Source of the DNA: Qipengyuania oceanensis
GTDB taxonomy: Bacteria > Pseudomonadota > Alphaproteobacteria > Sphingomonadales > Sphingomonadaceae
Length of the DNA: 64,000 nucleotides
Direction of reading: 5' to 3'
Assembly: GCF_009827535.1 (NCBI RefSeq)
Contig: NZ_WTYN01000001.1
Coordinates: 1,178,001-1,242,000 of the forward strand
Shown: positions 1 through 9,325 of the stretch, one piece after another
Layout: each line of letters opens with the position of its first letter
Numbering within the stretch: position 1 is the stretch's first letter
Made by a program: the position numbers and the translations under genes
Notes under the pieces: model-generated
Told to the model about the DNA's origin: nothing
Databases searched by the model: none
The model's input: the letters and a program-made list of their open reading frames with translations, nothing else

Positions 1-344
1 TTGGGCAGCACTTCCATGTCGACCGTCAGGACCGCGTCCTTGCCGTCCTCATAGCCTTCGCCGAGGTCGATCTTGGGCTGCATCGCCGGGCGCAGTTCCT
101 TCGAAGTCATCAGTTCGTCGACCGATTCGCGGATCGTGTCGTTGACTGCCTGCGCGTGGATCTGCTCGCCGTGCATCTTCTTGACGAGGTTGGCCGGAAC
201 CTTGCCGGGCCGGAAGCCGGGCATTTTCACCTGCGGGGCGATCTTCTTGATCTCGCTGTCGACCCGCGCCGCGATCTCGTCGGCGGTGATCGTCAACTGA
301 TAGCCGCGCTTGAGACCTTCGTTGGTGGTTTCCTTGATCTGCAT
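1..344 (-). CDS. tig: Trigger factor, N-terminal part (cut by window edge)
   Basis: Ribosome-associated peptidyl-prolyl isomerase and chaperone that meets nascent chains at the exit tunnel. Only the first 114 residues are in the window; the gene runs off the left edge. The start MQIKETTNEGLKRGYQLTI and the segment PGFRPGKVP near residue 45 are the ribosome-binding signature loop (GFRxGxxP) of the family, so the assignment is firm. The start is the ATG read at 344-342; no earlier in-frame start fits the family. It is transcribed away from the tRNA-Leu gene on the same strand. Confidence 0.95.
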   Translation of the reverse strand, partial: MQIKETTNEGLKRGYQLTITADEIAARVDSEIKKIAPQVKMPGFRPGKVPANLVKKMHGEQIHAQAVNDTIRESVDELMTSKELRPAMQPKIDLGEGYEDGKDAVLTVDMEVLP

Positions 345-407
345 GGTGAAACGTCGTGCCTTTTTTCAAAAATCTCGTCAGTTGTCGATTGGGCTGCGGC
401 GGCGGGC

Positions 408-492
408 TGGTGCGGGCGAAGGGACTCGAACCCCCACATCTTTCGATACTGGTACCTAAAACCAGCGCGTCTACCAGTTCCGCCACGCCCGC
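408..492 (-). tRNA. tRNA-Leu (anticodon UAG)
   Basis: Read on the minus strand it has a 7-bp acceptor stem (GCGGGCG with CGCCCGC), an anticodon stem CTGGT/ACCAG around a loop with anticodon TAG, a long class II variable arm, and a TψC arm with GGTTCGAGTCC. The genome-encoded CCA occupies 410-408. The class II arm and the anticodon together give leucine. It decodes CUN codons. Confidence 0.96.
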
Positions 493-616
493 TAGCCCGA
501 ACGAAGCCGCGCCAAGGCGGGGCCTTCGCGTCAAGGATGCGCCCCTTAAAGACGCCCGCACGAAAGGGCAAGCGCACAGTCTTGCCGCGAGCGGGTTTGC
601 GCTCTAACGGGCGCAC

Positions 617-937
617 ATGAGCGACGAACAGACTTCCGACACCACCGGCGAAACGACCAAGGCGAACGAGCCCTCGGACGTGCCGCCCGACCGTCTGTCG
701 GTGAATTTCAAGAGCGAACATTTCGATTCCGACGTCCTGCAGCGCGGTGTGCGCATCAAGTTCAAGGGAACCGAGCGGACCAATATCGAGGAATATTCGA
801 TCTCCGAAGGCTGGGTGCGCGTGCAGGCCGGCAAGACGATGGACCGCAAGGGCAACCCGCTGACCATCAAACTGAATGGCCCCGTCGAAGCCTGGTACGA
901 CGACCTCGGCGACGACCCGCCGGTCGCCAAAGCCTGA
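617..937 (+). CDS. DUF3297 family small protein
   Basis: Protein of 106 residues matching the DUF3297 family of small proteobacterial proteins, recognised by the core PPDRLSVNFKSEHFD and the stretch RGVRIKFKGTERTNIEEY (family knowledge). The first 25 residues are polar and probably disordered. There is no signal peptide or membrane segment, so it is cytosolic. No biochemical function is known to me. It lies between the divergent tRNA-Leu gene and der, 58 bp before der, and may be cotranscribed with der. Start chosen at the first ATG; the end is acidic and alanine-rich. Confidence 0.85.
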   Translation: MSDEQTSDTTGETTKANEPSDVPPDRLSVNFKSEHFDSDVLQRGVRIKFKGTERTNIEEYSISEGWVRVQAGKTMDRKGNPLTIKLNGPVEAWYDDLGDDPPVAKA

Positions 938-995
938 CCTTACCGACCCACCAGCCTTGCCAAGCGGGCCCGGAGGGGCCACCTCCCGATCCGCA

Positions 996-2420
996 ATGAG
1001 TGCCCAAGTCATCATCATCGGCCGACCCAACGTCGGCAAGTCCACGCTGTTCAACCGGCTGGTCGGCAAGAAGCTTGCGCTGGTCGACGACCAGGGCGGC
1101 GTTACCCGGGACCGGCGGATGGGCGACGCGTTTCTCGCCGGCATGCCGTTCACCGTGATCGACACGGCCGGTTGGGAGGATGACGATCCCGAAACCCTGC
1201 CCGGCCGGATGCGCAAGCAGACCGAGGTCAGCGTCGAAGGTGCCGACGCGGCGCTGTTCGTGATCGATTCGCGTGCCGGGATTACCCCGCTCGACGAGGA
1301 AATCGCCCGCTGGCTGCGCCAGCAGGACGTGCCCGTCGTGATGGTTGCCAATAAGGCAGAGGGCAAGGCCGGGGACGGCGGCATCATGGATGCCTTCGCG
1401 CTCGGCTTCGGCGACCCGGTTCCGCTCAGCGCCGAGCATGGCGAAGGCGTTGCCGACCTGTTCGATGCGCTGTGGCCGATCATCGGCGAGAAGGCGGAAG
1501 GCGGCCAGGACGATGGCGATGGCGATGCCGCTGGCGAGGACGACGAGGACGCGCCGCTCGGTCCGCTCAAGCTGGCGATCGTCGGCCGACCCAATGCGGG
1601 CAAGTCGACGCTGATCAACCAGATGCTGGGCGAAGATCGGTTACTGACCGGCCCGGAAGCCGGGATCACCCGCGATTCGATCGCGGTCGACTGGCAGTGG
1701 ACCAATCCGGCGAACGGGGAGACCCGCGACATCCGGCTGATCGACACGGCCGGCATGCGCAAGAAACGCAACGTGGTCGAAAAACTGGAAAAGCTGTCCG
1801 TCGCCGACGCGCGCCGCGCAGTCGACTTCGCCGAAGTGGTCGTCCTGCTGCTCGATGCGACGCAAGGGCTCGAGCACCAGGATCTCAAGATCGCCAGCAT
1901 GGTCCTGGAAGAAGGCCGTGCGCTGATGGTCGCGATCAACAAGTGGGACATCGCCGAAAATGCCAGCAGCCTGTTCAACGGCATCCGCGAGGCGCTGAAC
2001 GAAGGCTTGGCGCAGGTCCGCGGCGTGCCGCTCTTCGCGGTTTCCGCACGCACCGGCAAGGGCATCGACCAGATGCTTGGCGCTGCCTTCGAATTGCGTG
2101 ACAGCTGGTCGAAGCGCGTACCGACCGCCGCGCTCAATCGGTGGTTCGACGATGCGCTCGAAGCCAACCCGCCGCCCGCGCCCAAGGGCAAGCGGATCAA
2201 GCTGCGATACATCACCCAGGCCGGCACGCGACCACCGCGTTTCGTGGTCTTCGGCACCCGGCTCGACATGCTGCCCAAGAGCTACGAGCGCTATCTGGTC
2301 AACGGCATCCGGCGCGAACTCGGGTTCGATGCGGTACCGGTGCGCGTCGTGCTCAAGAGCCCGAAGAACCCCTATAACGACAACAAGGGCGGCGGCGGCA
2401 ATTACAGCGGATCGTCGTGA
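996..2420 (+). CDS. der: GTPase Der (EngA), double-GTPase ribosome assembly factor
   Basis: Essential GTPase needed for maturation of the 50S ribosomal subunit. It has two tandem G domains: the first P-loop GRPNVGKS at residues 8-15, and the second GRPNAGKS near residue 200, with switch motifs DTAGWE and DTAGMR and the G4 motif NKWD in the second domain. A KH-like C-terminal domain follows and contains RIKLRYITQAGTRPPRF. The linker between the G domains is strongly acidic. Length of 474 residues fits the family. An in-frame ATG lies 120 bp upstream, but MSAQVIIIGRPNVG at 996 is the conserved start. The stop overlaps the next gene. Confidence 0.97.
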   Translation: MSAQVIIIGRPNVGKSTLFNRLVGKKLALVDDQGGVTRDRRMGDAFLAGMPFTVIDTAGWEDDDPETLPGRMRKQTEVSVEGADAALFVIDSRAGITPLDEEIARWLRQQDVPVVMVANKAEGKAGDGGIMDAFALGFGDPVPLSAEHGEGVADLFDALWPIIGEKAEGGQDDGDGDAAGEDDEDAPLGPLKLAIVGRPNAGKSTLINQMLGEDRLLTGPEAGITRDSIAVDWQWTNPANGETRDIRLIDTAGMRKKRNVVEKLEKLSVADARRAVDFAEVVVLLLDATQGLEHQDLKIASMVLEEGRALMVAINKWDIAENASSLFNGIREALNEGLAQVRGVPLFAVSARTGKGIDQMLGAAFELRDSWSKRVPTAALNRWFDDALEANPPPAPKGKRIKLRYITQAGTRPPRFVVFGTRLDMLPKSYERYLVNGIRRELGFDAVPVRVVLKSPKNPYNDNKGGGGNYSGSS

Positions 2421-2923
2421 CGATGATGTTCGAGGCGATGGTTGCGGCGCTTGCGCTGCCCGATCCGGGGGACCTGGTCTCCCGCACCAGCAGTTCCGCG
2501 CGGGTGCAGCATGTCGTCCAGCTGAGCCTTGCGCCCGCGTTCCTGCTGGCAGGCATCGGCGCGGTGATGAACGTGATGACTAACCGGCTCATCTGGGTCG
2601 CCAACCGGATCGAGCGCATCATGCAGCTTGACGAGGAAGACCGGGCCGGCACCCTGGTCGAAGACCTGCCGGCGTTGGAGAAACGGCGCGTGCTGGCCCA
2701 GCGCGCGGTGATGCTGTCGACCGCCTCGGCCGTCTCGATCAGCGTCGTGATCGCCCTGCTTTTCACCAGTGCGTTCGTCCGCCCGCAGATGGGCACGCTG
2801 ATCGCGATCGCATGGATCGTCACCATGCTGTTCCTGATGGCAGGGCTCGTCACCTTCCTGCTCGAAACGCGGACCGCGGCCCGCCGCAATCGCGAGCGCA
2901 TGAAGCGAAGCTTGCGGCGCTAG
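2417..2923 (+). CDS. DUF2721 inner-membrane protein
   Basis: Protein of 168 residues with one hydrophobic segment at about 36-53 and two more at about 92-140, separated by a charged cytosolic stretch (RIERIMQLDEEDRAG). This pattern, with VQLSLAPAFLLAGIGAVMN, matches the DUF2721 family of unknown function. The start is a GTG that overlaps the der stop as GTGA, implying translational coupling; ATG codons at 2423 and 2426 are alternatives. The basic C-terminus (RRNRERMKRSLRR) suggests a cytosolic tail. The stop shares a CTAG with the convergent neighbour. Confidence 0.85.
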   Translation: MTMMFEAMVAALALPDPGDLVSRTSSSARVQHVVQLSLAPAFLLAGIGAVMNVMTNRLIWVANRIERIMQLDEEDRAGTLVEDLPALEKRRVLAQRAVMLSTASAVSISVVIALLFTSAFVRPQMGTLIAIAWIVTMLFLMAGLVTFLLETRTAARRNRERMKRSLRR

Positions 2924-4215
2924 CGGCGGAACGGAAACAGCCGCCAGTAGGTGAGGCAGCGCCATAGCCATTCCAGCGGTCCCTGGGCATGGCGCTCCAG
3001 CCAGGGTTTCGACCATGCGAGCATGGCCGCCCACCCGAGCAGAACGAAGCCCGCCAGTTCCAGCCTGGTGAACGAGCCGAACAGCCCCAGTCCCCAGCCC
3101 TGGAAGATCAGCGCCATGAGCAATGACGTGCCGATGTAATTGGAAAACGCCATGCGCCCGGCGGCGATGATCCGCTGCCCCACCTTGCCGTACGCGAAGC
3201 GCGGCAGATAGGCCAGCAGCAGGAACAGCCATGCCAGCGTCATCGGCAGGCGCTGAAGGGGCATCAGCGCATGGGTGTAATACCCGATCGTCTCGATCGA
3301 CAGGCCTTGTGCCAGTGGCACCCGGGCGAGCGCCAGCGCGGTGGCGATCCCGACTGCAGCCAGCCCCCAGCCCCACAGCTTCAGCCTGCCCGATCCGGCG
3401 CCGCGCGCGAACAGCCCGAGCCGGTAGAGCGCGATGCCGATCAGCATCATCGGGAAACTGTCGAACAGCGCGTCGATCGAGCCGGCCAGGTACCGATAGG
3501 CATGCGCCGCCTGCTTGTGCGCGACGATCTGCGCCAGGCTGCCGTCGCGCATCCGGCTCCGGTCCGTCAACGCCTGCTCGCGCAGATCCGCGTAATCGTA
3601 CGCCCTGCCTGCGAAGGGGGACGCGTTGCCTTCTTCGCCGCTGGCCGCGAGCGCCGGCGGCTCCAGCGCGGCACCGTAGCTCGCCATGTCGAGTGGGACC
3701 ATCGCGAGATAGAGCGTCGCGCCGAGCGACAGCAGCAGTGCCGGTGGCAGCCGCGTCATCATCATCGCGAAGAAGCCCCAGAAGGCATAGGCAGCGAGAA
3801 TGTCACCCCGGAACAGCAGGTAGAAATGCGCGATGCCGAAGGCGAGCAGCCAGCCCAGCCGTCGCACCTGCAAGGCAACGCCGACCCCGCCCTTCGCTTC
3901 CACCCGATCGATAAACAGCGCCAGTCCGGCACCGAACAGGATTGCGAACAGCGAACGCATCTTCCCGTCGACGAAGACGAGATCGAACAGCCATACCGCG
4001 ATCGATCCTTCATCGAGCGGACCGAAAATCGACGGCCAGCCCGATTCCATGCTCGAGAGCGCATAACCGGTGATATTGGCGGCCAGGATGCCGAGTACCG
4101 CGACGCCGCGGATGAAATCGAGCGAGACCAGCCGGTCGGCCGCCGCATCGCCCAGCGGGGCAAAGGTTTGCCCGGCGTCCGCTGTACCTTCCCCATCGAC
4201 CCTGTCCGCGACCAT
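2920..4215 (-). CDS. DUF418 polytopic membrane protein (YeiB-like)
   Basis: Protein of 431 residues with about ten hydrophobic segments. The N-terminal motif LVSLDFIRGVAVLGIL and the segment KMRSLFAILFGAGLALF are typical of the DUF418/DUF405 family, which is distantly related to acyltransferase-3 membrane enzymes. The conserved C-terminal core contains GRMAFSNYIGTSLLMALIF. The family is thought to sit in the inner membrane, and its substrate is unknown to me. The gene stands alone on this strand; its stop overlaps the stop of the DUF2721 gene tail to tail. Function is inferred only at family level. Confidence 0.88.
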   Translation of the reverse strand: MVADRVDGEGTADAGQTFAPLGDAAADRLVSLDFIRGVAVLGILAANITGYALSSMESGWPSIFGPLDEGSIAVWLFDLVFVDGKMRSLFAILFGAGLALFIDRVEAKGGVGVALQVRRLGWLLAFGIAHFYLLFRGDILAAYAFWGFFAMMMTRLPPALLLSLGATLYLAMVPLDMASYGAALEPPALAASGEEGNASPFAGRAYDYADLREQALTDRSRMRDGSLAQIVAHKQAAHAYRYLAGSIDALFDSFPMMLIGIALYRLGLFARGAGSGRLKLWGWGLAAVGIATALALARVPLAQGLSIETIGYYTHALMPLQRLPMTLAWLFLLLAYLPRFAYGKVGQRIIAAGRMAFSNYIGTSLLMALIFQGWGLGLFGSFTRLELAGFVLLGWAAMLAWSKPWLERHAQGPLEWLWRCLTYWRLFPFRR

Positions 4216-4364
4216 CGGGCTCTCATGGCAGACCGTGCGCTGCGGACAAGCACGAAGACGCGAGCGAACCCATTAACCCAAAATTAGGGGTATCCAGCGA
4301 TATCCGGTCTGGAACCGCCGTTTCGGGCGGAGATCACGGGGTTTTTCAGTAGGGGGACCAGGCC

Positions 4365-5081
4365 TTGCGAGTACTGGCTTTGGCATCGCAGAAAGGCGGA
4401 TCGGGCAAGACGACATTGTCTGGCCATCTCGCCGTACAGGCACAACGCGCGGGCGCAGGCCCGGTCGTGCTGATCGACATCGACCCGCAGGGGTCGCTCG
4501 CCGATTGGTGGAACGAGCGCGAGGCAGAGCTGCCCGCCTTCGCCCAGACGACCGTCGCACGGCTCGCCAACGACCTCAACGTCTTGCGTCAGCAGGGCTT
4601 CAAGCTGGCCGTGATCGACACGCCGCCGGCGATCACCATGGCTATCCAGTCGGTGATTTCCGTCGCCGAACTGATCGTCGTACCGACCCGCCCGTCCCCG
4701 CACGATCTGCGCGCCGTCGGCGCAACGGTCGACCTGTGCGAACGCGCCGGCAAGCCGCTGGTTTTCGTGGTCAATGCCGCGACGCCCAAGGCCAAGATCA
4801 CTTCGGAGGCCGCCGTCGCGCTGTCGCAGCACGGCACGGTTGCCCCGATCACCCTCCACCACCGGACCGACTTCGCGGCCTCGATGATCGACGGTCGCAC
4901 GGTGATGGAAGTCGATCCTGAATGTCGCTCGGCTGCCGAAGTCACCGCGCTCTGGAAATACATCTCGGACCGGCTGGAGAAGAACTTCCGCCGCACCATC
5001 TTCGCGGCGCCCAATACCCAGGCGCAGAACCCCGGCGCACATCGCCCGGCCGGCGGTTTCGGCCGTCGCGTAGCGCAGTAA
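4365..5081 (+). CDS. ParA-like partition ATPase
   Basis: Deviant Walker-type ATPase of 238 residues. Walker A is KGGSGKTT at residues 10-17, followed by VLIDIDPQGSL and the Walker B region VIDTPPA. This places it in the ParA/MinD/Mrp group and closer to orphan ParA proteins than to the chromosomal ParA of parABS. The C-terminal 25 residues are polar and low in complexity. The start is a TTG preceded by AGGGGG. The next gene, 18 bp downstream, encodes a ribbon-helix-helix candidate that could be the partner of the ATPase, and a SPOR lipoprotein gene follows. Cargo or position target is unknown. Confidence 0.9.
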   Translation: MRVLALASQKGGSGKTTLSGHLAVQAQRAGAGPVVLIDIDPQGSLADWWNEREAELPAFAQTTVARLANDLNVLRQQGFKLAVIDTPPAITMAIQSVISVAELIVVPTRPSPHDLRAVGATVDLCERAGKPLVFVVNAATPKAKITSEAAVALSQHGTVAPITLHHRTDFAASMIDGRTVMEVDPECRSAAEVTALWKYISDRLEKNFRRTIFAAPNTQAQNPGAHRPAGGFGRRVAQ

Positions 5082-5099
5082 TCGAAAGGGACGGGCCCG

Positions 5100-5555
5100 A
5101 TGTCCGATCTCGGTTTCGCTTCGCTCAACCAGTCGCTGCTCGCTCGCAAGGGTGGCGCAAAGCCGGCGATGCGCTCGCAGCTCGGCAGCGTTTCGACCCT
5201 GCCGCTCGCCGCTAACGCGGTGGATGCGCTGGAGGACCTGGGATGGAACGATCTGGGTGAGGACGAGCCGCATAGCGCCGAGATCGTCGAGCTGACCCCG
5301 CCCCAAGGCAAGCGGGCCGAAATCGCCAAGGCACGGGACGTGGTCACGCAGACCAAGCCGCGCCAGCAGACGAAAGCCAAGGGCAAGCGCGCCGCCTTCA
5401 CGCTGCGGCTCGATGCGGAGCGCCATCTCAAGCTGCGCCTTGCCGCGACGATCCGCGACCGCAGCGCCCAGGAACTCGTGACCGAAGCGCTCGATGCGCT
5501 GCTCGATTCGATGCCGGATGTCGGCGCGCTGGCCTCGCAGGTCGAGACGCGCTGA
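5100..5555 (+). CDS. Probable ribbon-helix-helix partner of the ParA-like ATPase
   Basis: Protein of 151 residues not recognised by name. Residues 1-90 are polar and probably disordered. Residues about 95-140 read as a ribbon-helix-helix fold: a short strand (AAFTLRLDAE) followed by two helices (HLKLRLAATIRDRS and ELVTEALDALLD). ParA ATPases are often paired with small RHH or ParG-like adaptors, and this gene lies between parA and a SPOR lipoprotein gene in one apparent operon, so an adaptor or DNA-binding partner role is inferred. A purely structural role is possible. Confidence 0.7.
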   Translation: MSDLGFASLNQSLLARKGGAKPAMRSQLGSVSTLPLAANAVDALEDLGWNDLGEDEPHSAEIVELTPPQGKRAEIAKARDVVTQTKPRQQTKAKGKRAAFTLRLDAERHLKLRLAATIRDRSAQELVTEALDALLDSMPDVGALASQVETR

Positions 5556-5587
5556 TCGGGCGACAGGTACTTCAGGAGGGAAGAACG

Positions 5588-6877
5588 ATGAAAACCATGC
5601 ACAACAAGCGGCTGCTCGGCCTCGCGCTCTCGACGGCGCTGACGTCGGTGGCGCTCTCGGGCTGCACCACCTCCGATGCTTCCCGTTCGGCCCATTCGGC
5701 AAGCGCGGCGCCGGCGCAGTACAGCCACGGCATCGGATCCGCCGAAGCTGCAATCGCGGCCAGTCCGCGCAACGCGGACTATCGCGCCCTCGCAGCCTCT
5801 GCCTATCTCGAAGCCGGTCGCTTCGCTTCTGCCGAGCAGGCCTATGCCGAAGCGATCGAGCTTGGCGACAATTCCGCTCGCACGGCACTCAGCCACGCGC
5901 TCGCCGCGATCGGTGCGGGCCGGCAGGACGTGGCGCTCGCCACGCTTGCGCGCTGGGACGGAGCGATGGACGCGGGCGATTACGGTCTTGCGCTCGCGCT
6001 GGCCGGCCGCCCGCAGCAGGGCGCACACGTTCTCGGAAACGCGATCCGCCAGGGACAGAACACCGCGAAGGTGCGGCAGAACCTCGCCTATGCGATGGCG
6101 CTGGCAGGTGACTGGCGCGCCGCGCGCGTGATGGCTGCCGAAGACGTGCCCGCAGACCAGCTGGGCGCTCGCCTCGGCGACTGGGCCTCTACCTCGGCGC
6201 CGGAATTCTACCAGGTCCGCGTCGCGAACCTGCTCGGCGTGCCGATCGTCGCCGATGCTGGAATGCCGACTCATCTCGCCCTGGCGAATACGCCTGAATC
6301 GCAGGTCCAGCTCGCTGCGGCCGACGATTTCGACACCGCGTTCGAAGCCGAAGATAGCGACAGCGATGCCGTGGCCCTTGCCGCCTACGAAACGCCGAGC
6401 GATCCGGTCCAGACGGTCGCGCTTGCCAGCGACGGAGTGCGCTACATCTCGAGGGCAGTCATCCAGCAGATCCCCGCTCGCAGCGAGGCGCAGGCCGCGC
6501 CGGTCCGCGTGGCGAAGGCCGAAGCGCGCCCCGCCCAGGTTAGCAGGGCCAAGCCTGCCACAAAGGCTCCGGCCAAGCTGGTTTCGGGCGACCACCGTAT
6601 CCAGCTCGGCTCGTTCCTCGACGAGGCGCAGGCTGAACGTGCCAAAACGGTCTACGCGAAGAAGTATCCGCAGCTCGACAGCGGTTCCTTCCAGGTCGCC
6701 AGGGCGCAGGTAAACGGGAAGACCTACTACCGCGTGTCGGCAGGCGGCATGGCCCGGGCATCGGCCCGGTCGATGTGCTCGACGATCACGGCGAAGGGCG
6801 AAGGCTGCATGGCCTATGCCGGCTCCACCAGTCTCCCGGGCACTTCCAACAAGGATGTTCGGGTCGCCGCGCGGTAA
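5588..6877 (+). CDS. SPOR-domain TPR lipoprotein
   Basis: Protein of 429 residues. The N-terminus has a lipoprotein signal with lipobox ALSGC, so it should be exported and lipidated. Residues 50-200 are helical and alanine-rich with TPR-like repeats (AYLEAGRFASAEQAYAEAIE). The C-terminal part, about residues 333-410, is a SPOR domain (HRIQLGSFLDEAQAERAKT), a fold that binds denuded peptidoglycan glycan strands at division sites. The RBS AGGAGG stands 8 bp before the ATG. Being third in an operon with parA suggests a link between intracellular positioning and the septal envelope; this is inference. Confidence 0.85.
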   Translation: MKTMHNKRLLGLALSTALTSVALSGCTTSDASRSAHSASAAPAQYSHGIGSAEAAIAASPRNADYRALAASAYLEAGRFASAEQAYAEAIELGDNSARTALSHALAAIGAGRQDVALATLARWDGAMDAGDYGLALALAGRPQQGAHVLGNAIRQGQNTAKVRQNLAYAMALAGDWRAARVMAAEDVPADQLGARLGDWASTSAPEFYQVRVANLLGVPIVADAGMPTHLALANTPESQVQLAAADDFDTAFEAEDSDSDAVALAAYETPSDPVQTVALASDGVRYISRAVIQQIPARSEAQAAPVRVAKAEARPAQVSRAKPATKAPAKLVSGDHRIQLGSFLDEAQAERAKTVYAKKYPQLDSGSFQVARAQVNGKTYYRVSAGGMARASARSMCSTITAKGEGCMAYAGSTSLPGTSNKDVRVAAR

Positions 6878-6910
6878 CGTCCGCGCCCGAAAATGCAGTG
6901 AGTGAACCTG

Positions 6911-6940
6911 CCCCTCCCCTGACCGGGAGGGGTTTTCTTT
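6911..6940 (+). terminator. Rho-independent terminator
   Basis: Perfect 8-bp GC stem (CCCCTCCC with GGGAGGGG), 6-nt loop, then TTTTCTTTT. It ends the parA operon. The T-run is on the plus strand, so it acts mainly on that strand, just before the converging pyrC' stop. Confidence 0.88.
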
Positions 6941-6947
6941 TGCCGTC

Positions 6948-8177
6948 CTAGTCGCCGACCGGGATGCCGCCCTTGTAGAGCGCCAGCACGCGGCCCTGCA
7001 TGGGCTGGCCATCGAACGGCGTATTGCCGGCGGTGGCCTCCATCTGACCGCTGTCGACGATCCACGGCTTGTCGGGGTCGATGATCGCGACATCGGCTTC
7101 GAAGCCGCGGGTGAGCGCACCTGCCTCCAACCCGAGCAGTTTCGCAGGGTTGGCGGCCAGCAGCTCGAACGCCTGCTTCAGGTCGATGACCTCGTCGCGC
7201 ACCAGCGTCAGGACTAGCGCGAGCAGCGTTTCCGCCCCCGCCATACCGGGCGCGGCATCGGCGAATGGCAGTCGCTTGTCCTCCGGTCCGCGCGGATCGT
7301 GCCCGGACGAAACAACCGAGATCGTCCCGTCGCCGATCGCCTCGACCACCGCTTGCCGGTCATCTTCGCTGCGCAGCGGCGGCGACAGGCGGGCAAAAGT
7401 GCGGAAGCCGCCCGTGGCGAGATCGGACAGCATGAAGTGCGCCGGGGTAACTCCTGCGCTTACCGAAACCCCGCGCGCCTGAGCCTTGCGCACCAGGGCG
7501 AGCGCAGCGCGCGTCGTCACTTGCCGGAAGTGCAGCCGCGCACCGGTCATTTCGGCGAGCGCGATGTCTCGGGCAACCGCAAGCGATTCGGCTTCGGCAG
7601 GCGCGCTCGGCAGGCCGAGCCGGGTTGCCATTTCGCCCGCAGTAGCCGCGGCCTCTCCGGCCAATCCGCCGTCTTCGGCATGTGCGATGACGACGTGGTC
7701 GAGCATGGCGGCATACTGGAGAACCCGCAGCATGACGCCCGAATCGGCGATCCAGCGCCGTCCCGTCGCGATCGCCCTCGCCCCCGCATCGCGAAGCAGG
7801 GCGATTTCCGCGAGCCGCTCGCCGCCCAGGTCGCGGGTCGCCGCAGCCAGCGGGTGAACCCACAGGTCCGGCTTGCCGCTCAGCGCCACGAACCGCACCC
7901 TCTCCGGGTAATCGAGTGGCGGCGACTGGTCGGGCATCAGCGCAGCGCGGGTGATACCCCCGAAATGGAAGGCCGGCTTGTCGATCGCGAAGACGCCGCA
8001 ATCGACCAGGCCTGGCGCCACGATCTTGCCCTTCGCATCGACGATCGTATCGCCGGGAGCGCCCTCTGCGACGAACTCGTCGATCCGTCCTTCGACGAGC
8101 CGCAGCGCGCCTTCGCGAATACCGTCGGGCGTGACCAGCTGCGCGTTCGTGATGGTGACCGGAGTCGACAGTTTCAT
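6948..8177 (-). CDS. pyrC': Dihydroorotase-like protein lacking catalytic residues (PyrC')
   Basis: Protein of 409 residues with the fold signature of type I dihydroorotases, but the metal-binding DxHxH motif is replaced by VDCGVFAID near residue 60. The usual LH-x-x-HxS motif reads [12 protein letters not shown] and an altered SGHDP motif remain. In Pseudomonas a similar inactive PyrC' is known to be a structural partner that stabilises aspartate carbamoyltransferase dodecamers. The gene overlaps pyrB by ATGA, which supports that role here. The start at 8177 is set by the overlap. A separate active dihydroorotase should be encoded elsewhere. Confidence 0.88.
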   Translation of the reverse strand: MKLSTPVTITNAQLVTPDGIREGALRLVEGRIDEFVAEGAPGDTIVDAKGKIVAPGLVDCGVFAIDKPAFHFGGITRAALMPDQSPPLDYPERVRFVALSGKPDLWVHPLAAATRDLGGERLAEIALLRDAGARAIATGRRWIADSGVMLRVLQYAAMLDHVVIAHAEDGGLAGEAAATAGEMATRLGLPSAPAEAESLAVARDIALAEMTGARLHFRQVTTRAALALVRKAQARGVSVSAGVTPAHFMLSDLATGGFRTFARLSPPLRSEDDRQAVVEAIGDGTISVVSSGHDPRGPEDKRLPFADAAPGMAGAETLLALVLTLVRDEVIDLKQAFELLAANPAKLLGLEAGALTRGFEADVAIIDPDKPWIVDSGQMEATAGNTPFDGQPMQGRVLALYKGGIPVGD

Positions 8178-9199
8178 GCTAGCTCTTCCCAGCCGTCGAT
8201 CCCGCGGGCGCGACGGGTCAGCACGTCGAGGCATGCCATGCGGATCGCAACGCCCATCTCGACCTGCCTCGTGATAATCGAGCGGTCGAGCATGTCGGCC
8301 ACGTCGCTGTCGATCTCGACCCCGCGGTTCATCGGACCGGGATGCATCACCAGCGCGTCGGGTGCGTGGCGCTGCAGCCGGTCCTGCGTCAGCCCGTAGA
8401 GATGATGGTACTCGCGTTCCGAAGGAATGAAGGCACCCTGCATCCGCTCATTCTGCAGCCGCAGCATCATAACGACGTCACTACCCTTCAGCGCCGTATC
8501 GAAATCGTGAAACGGCTGACCGCCCATGGCTTCGACGCCAGCAGGCATCAGTGCCGGCGGGGCGCACAGCCGCACCGAGGCGCCCAGTGCCTGCAGGCAC
8601 AGCAGGTTGGATCGCGCGACCCGGCTGTGCAGGATGTCGCCGCAGATCGTAACGGTCATGCCGGTGAAATCCTCACCGTTGTTGCCCCGCTCGCGCAGGG
8701 CATGGCGCAGCGCGAGCGCGTCGAGCAGGCCTTGCGTGGGATGTTCGTGCTGCCCGTCGCCGGCGTTGAGGACGGGGCAATCGACCTTGCTCGCGATCAG
8801 TTCCACCGCACCGCTCGACCCGTGCCGGATGACGAGCGCGTCCGCGCGCATGGCGTTGAGCGTGATCGCGGTATCGATCAGCGTCTCGCCCTTCTTCACG
8901 CTGGACTGGGCGGCATGCATGTTCACCACGTCCGCGCCCAATCGCTTGCCGGCAATCTCGAAGCTCAGCAGCGTCCGGGTCGAATTCTCGAAGAAGGCAT
9001 TGATGATCGTCAGGCCGGACAGCGCATCGGAATGCTTTGCCTTGCCGCGGTTGAACGACACCCACTGTTCGGCCTCTGCGAGCAGGAACAGGATTTCGTG
9101 CCGCTCGAGCTTGGCGATGCCGAGCAGGTCGCGATGCGGAAACGCAGCCGATCCCGCAGGAAAGCGGTCGCGCTGCATGCTGTGTGTCGCCGATGTCAT
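8174..9199 (-). CDS. pyrB: Aspartate carbamoyltransferase catalytic subunit
   Basis: Catalyses carbamoyl phosphate + L-aspartate to N-carbamoyl-aspartate, the first committed step of UMP synthesis, in the cytosol. Visible motifs are the carbamoyl-phosphate loop ENSTRT, the HGSSGA and [10 protein letters not shown] segments, and the C-terminal [12 protein letters not shown]. Length is 341 residues. Upstream in-frame ATGs exist to 9238, but [11 protein letters not shown] at 9199 gives the usual length. It is the first gene of a pyrB-pyrC' operon with a 4-nt overlap. Divergent promoters with sppA must lie in the 126-bp gap upstream. No regulatory PyrI gene is present. Confidence 0.95.
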   Translation of the reverse strand: MTSATHSMQRDRFPAGSAAFPHRDLLGIAKLERHEILFLLAEAEQWVSFNRGKAKHSDALSGLTIINAFFENSTRTLLSFEIAGKRLGADVVNMHAAQSSVKKGETLIDTAITLNAMRADALVIRHGSSGAVELIASKVDCPVLNAGDGQHEHPTQGLLDALALRHALRERGNNGEDFTGMTVTICGDILHSRVARSNLLCLQALGASVRLCAPPALMPAGVEAMGGQPFHDFDTALKGSDVVMMLRLQNERMQGAFIPSEREYHHLYGLTQDRLQRHAPDALVMHPGPMNRGVEIDSDVADMLDRSIITRQVEMGVAIRMACLDVLTRRARGIDGWEELA

Positions 9200-9325
9200 T
9201 AAAGCGGCCCCCTTAAGCATAGCGGGCCGCTCACTCAAGCCAATTAACCGTGAAAGCTGGCATTCCGGTTAAGGCACCGCTATCCGCACGCCCTGAAAAC
9301 AGGCAAGCACCAGGGAAGCACACCA

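Noticed and set aside
293-2278. Long minus-strand frame opposite der
   Set aside because: It covers the tRNA-Leu gene and der in antisense, is rich in Ser, Arg and Pro, and has no domain. Typical shadow in GC-rich DNA.
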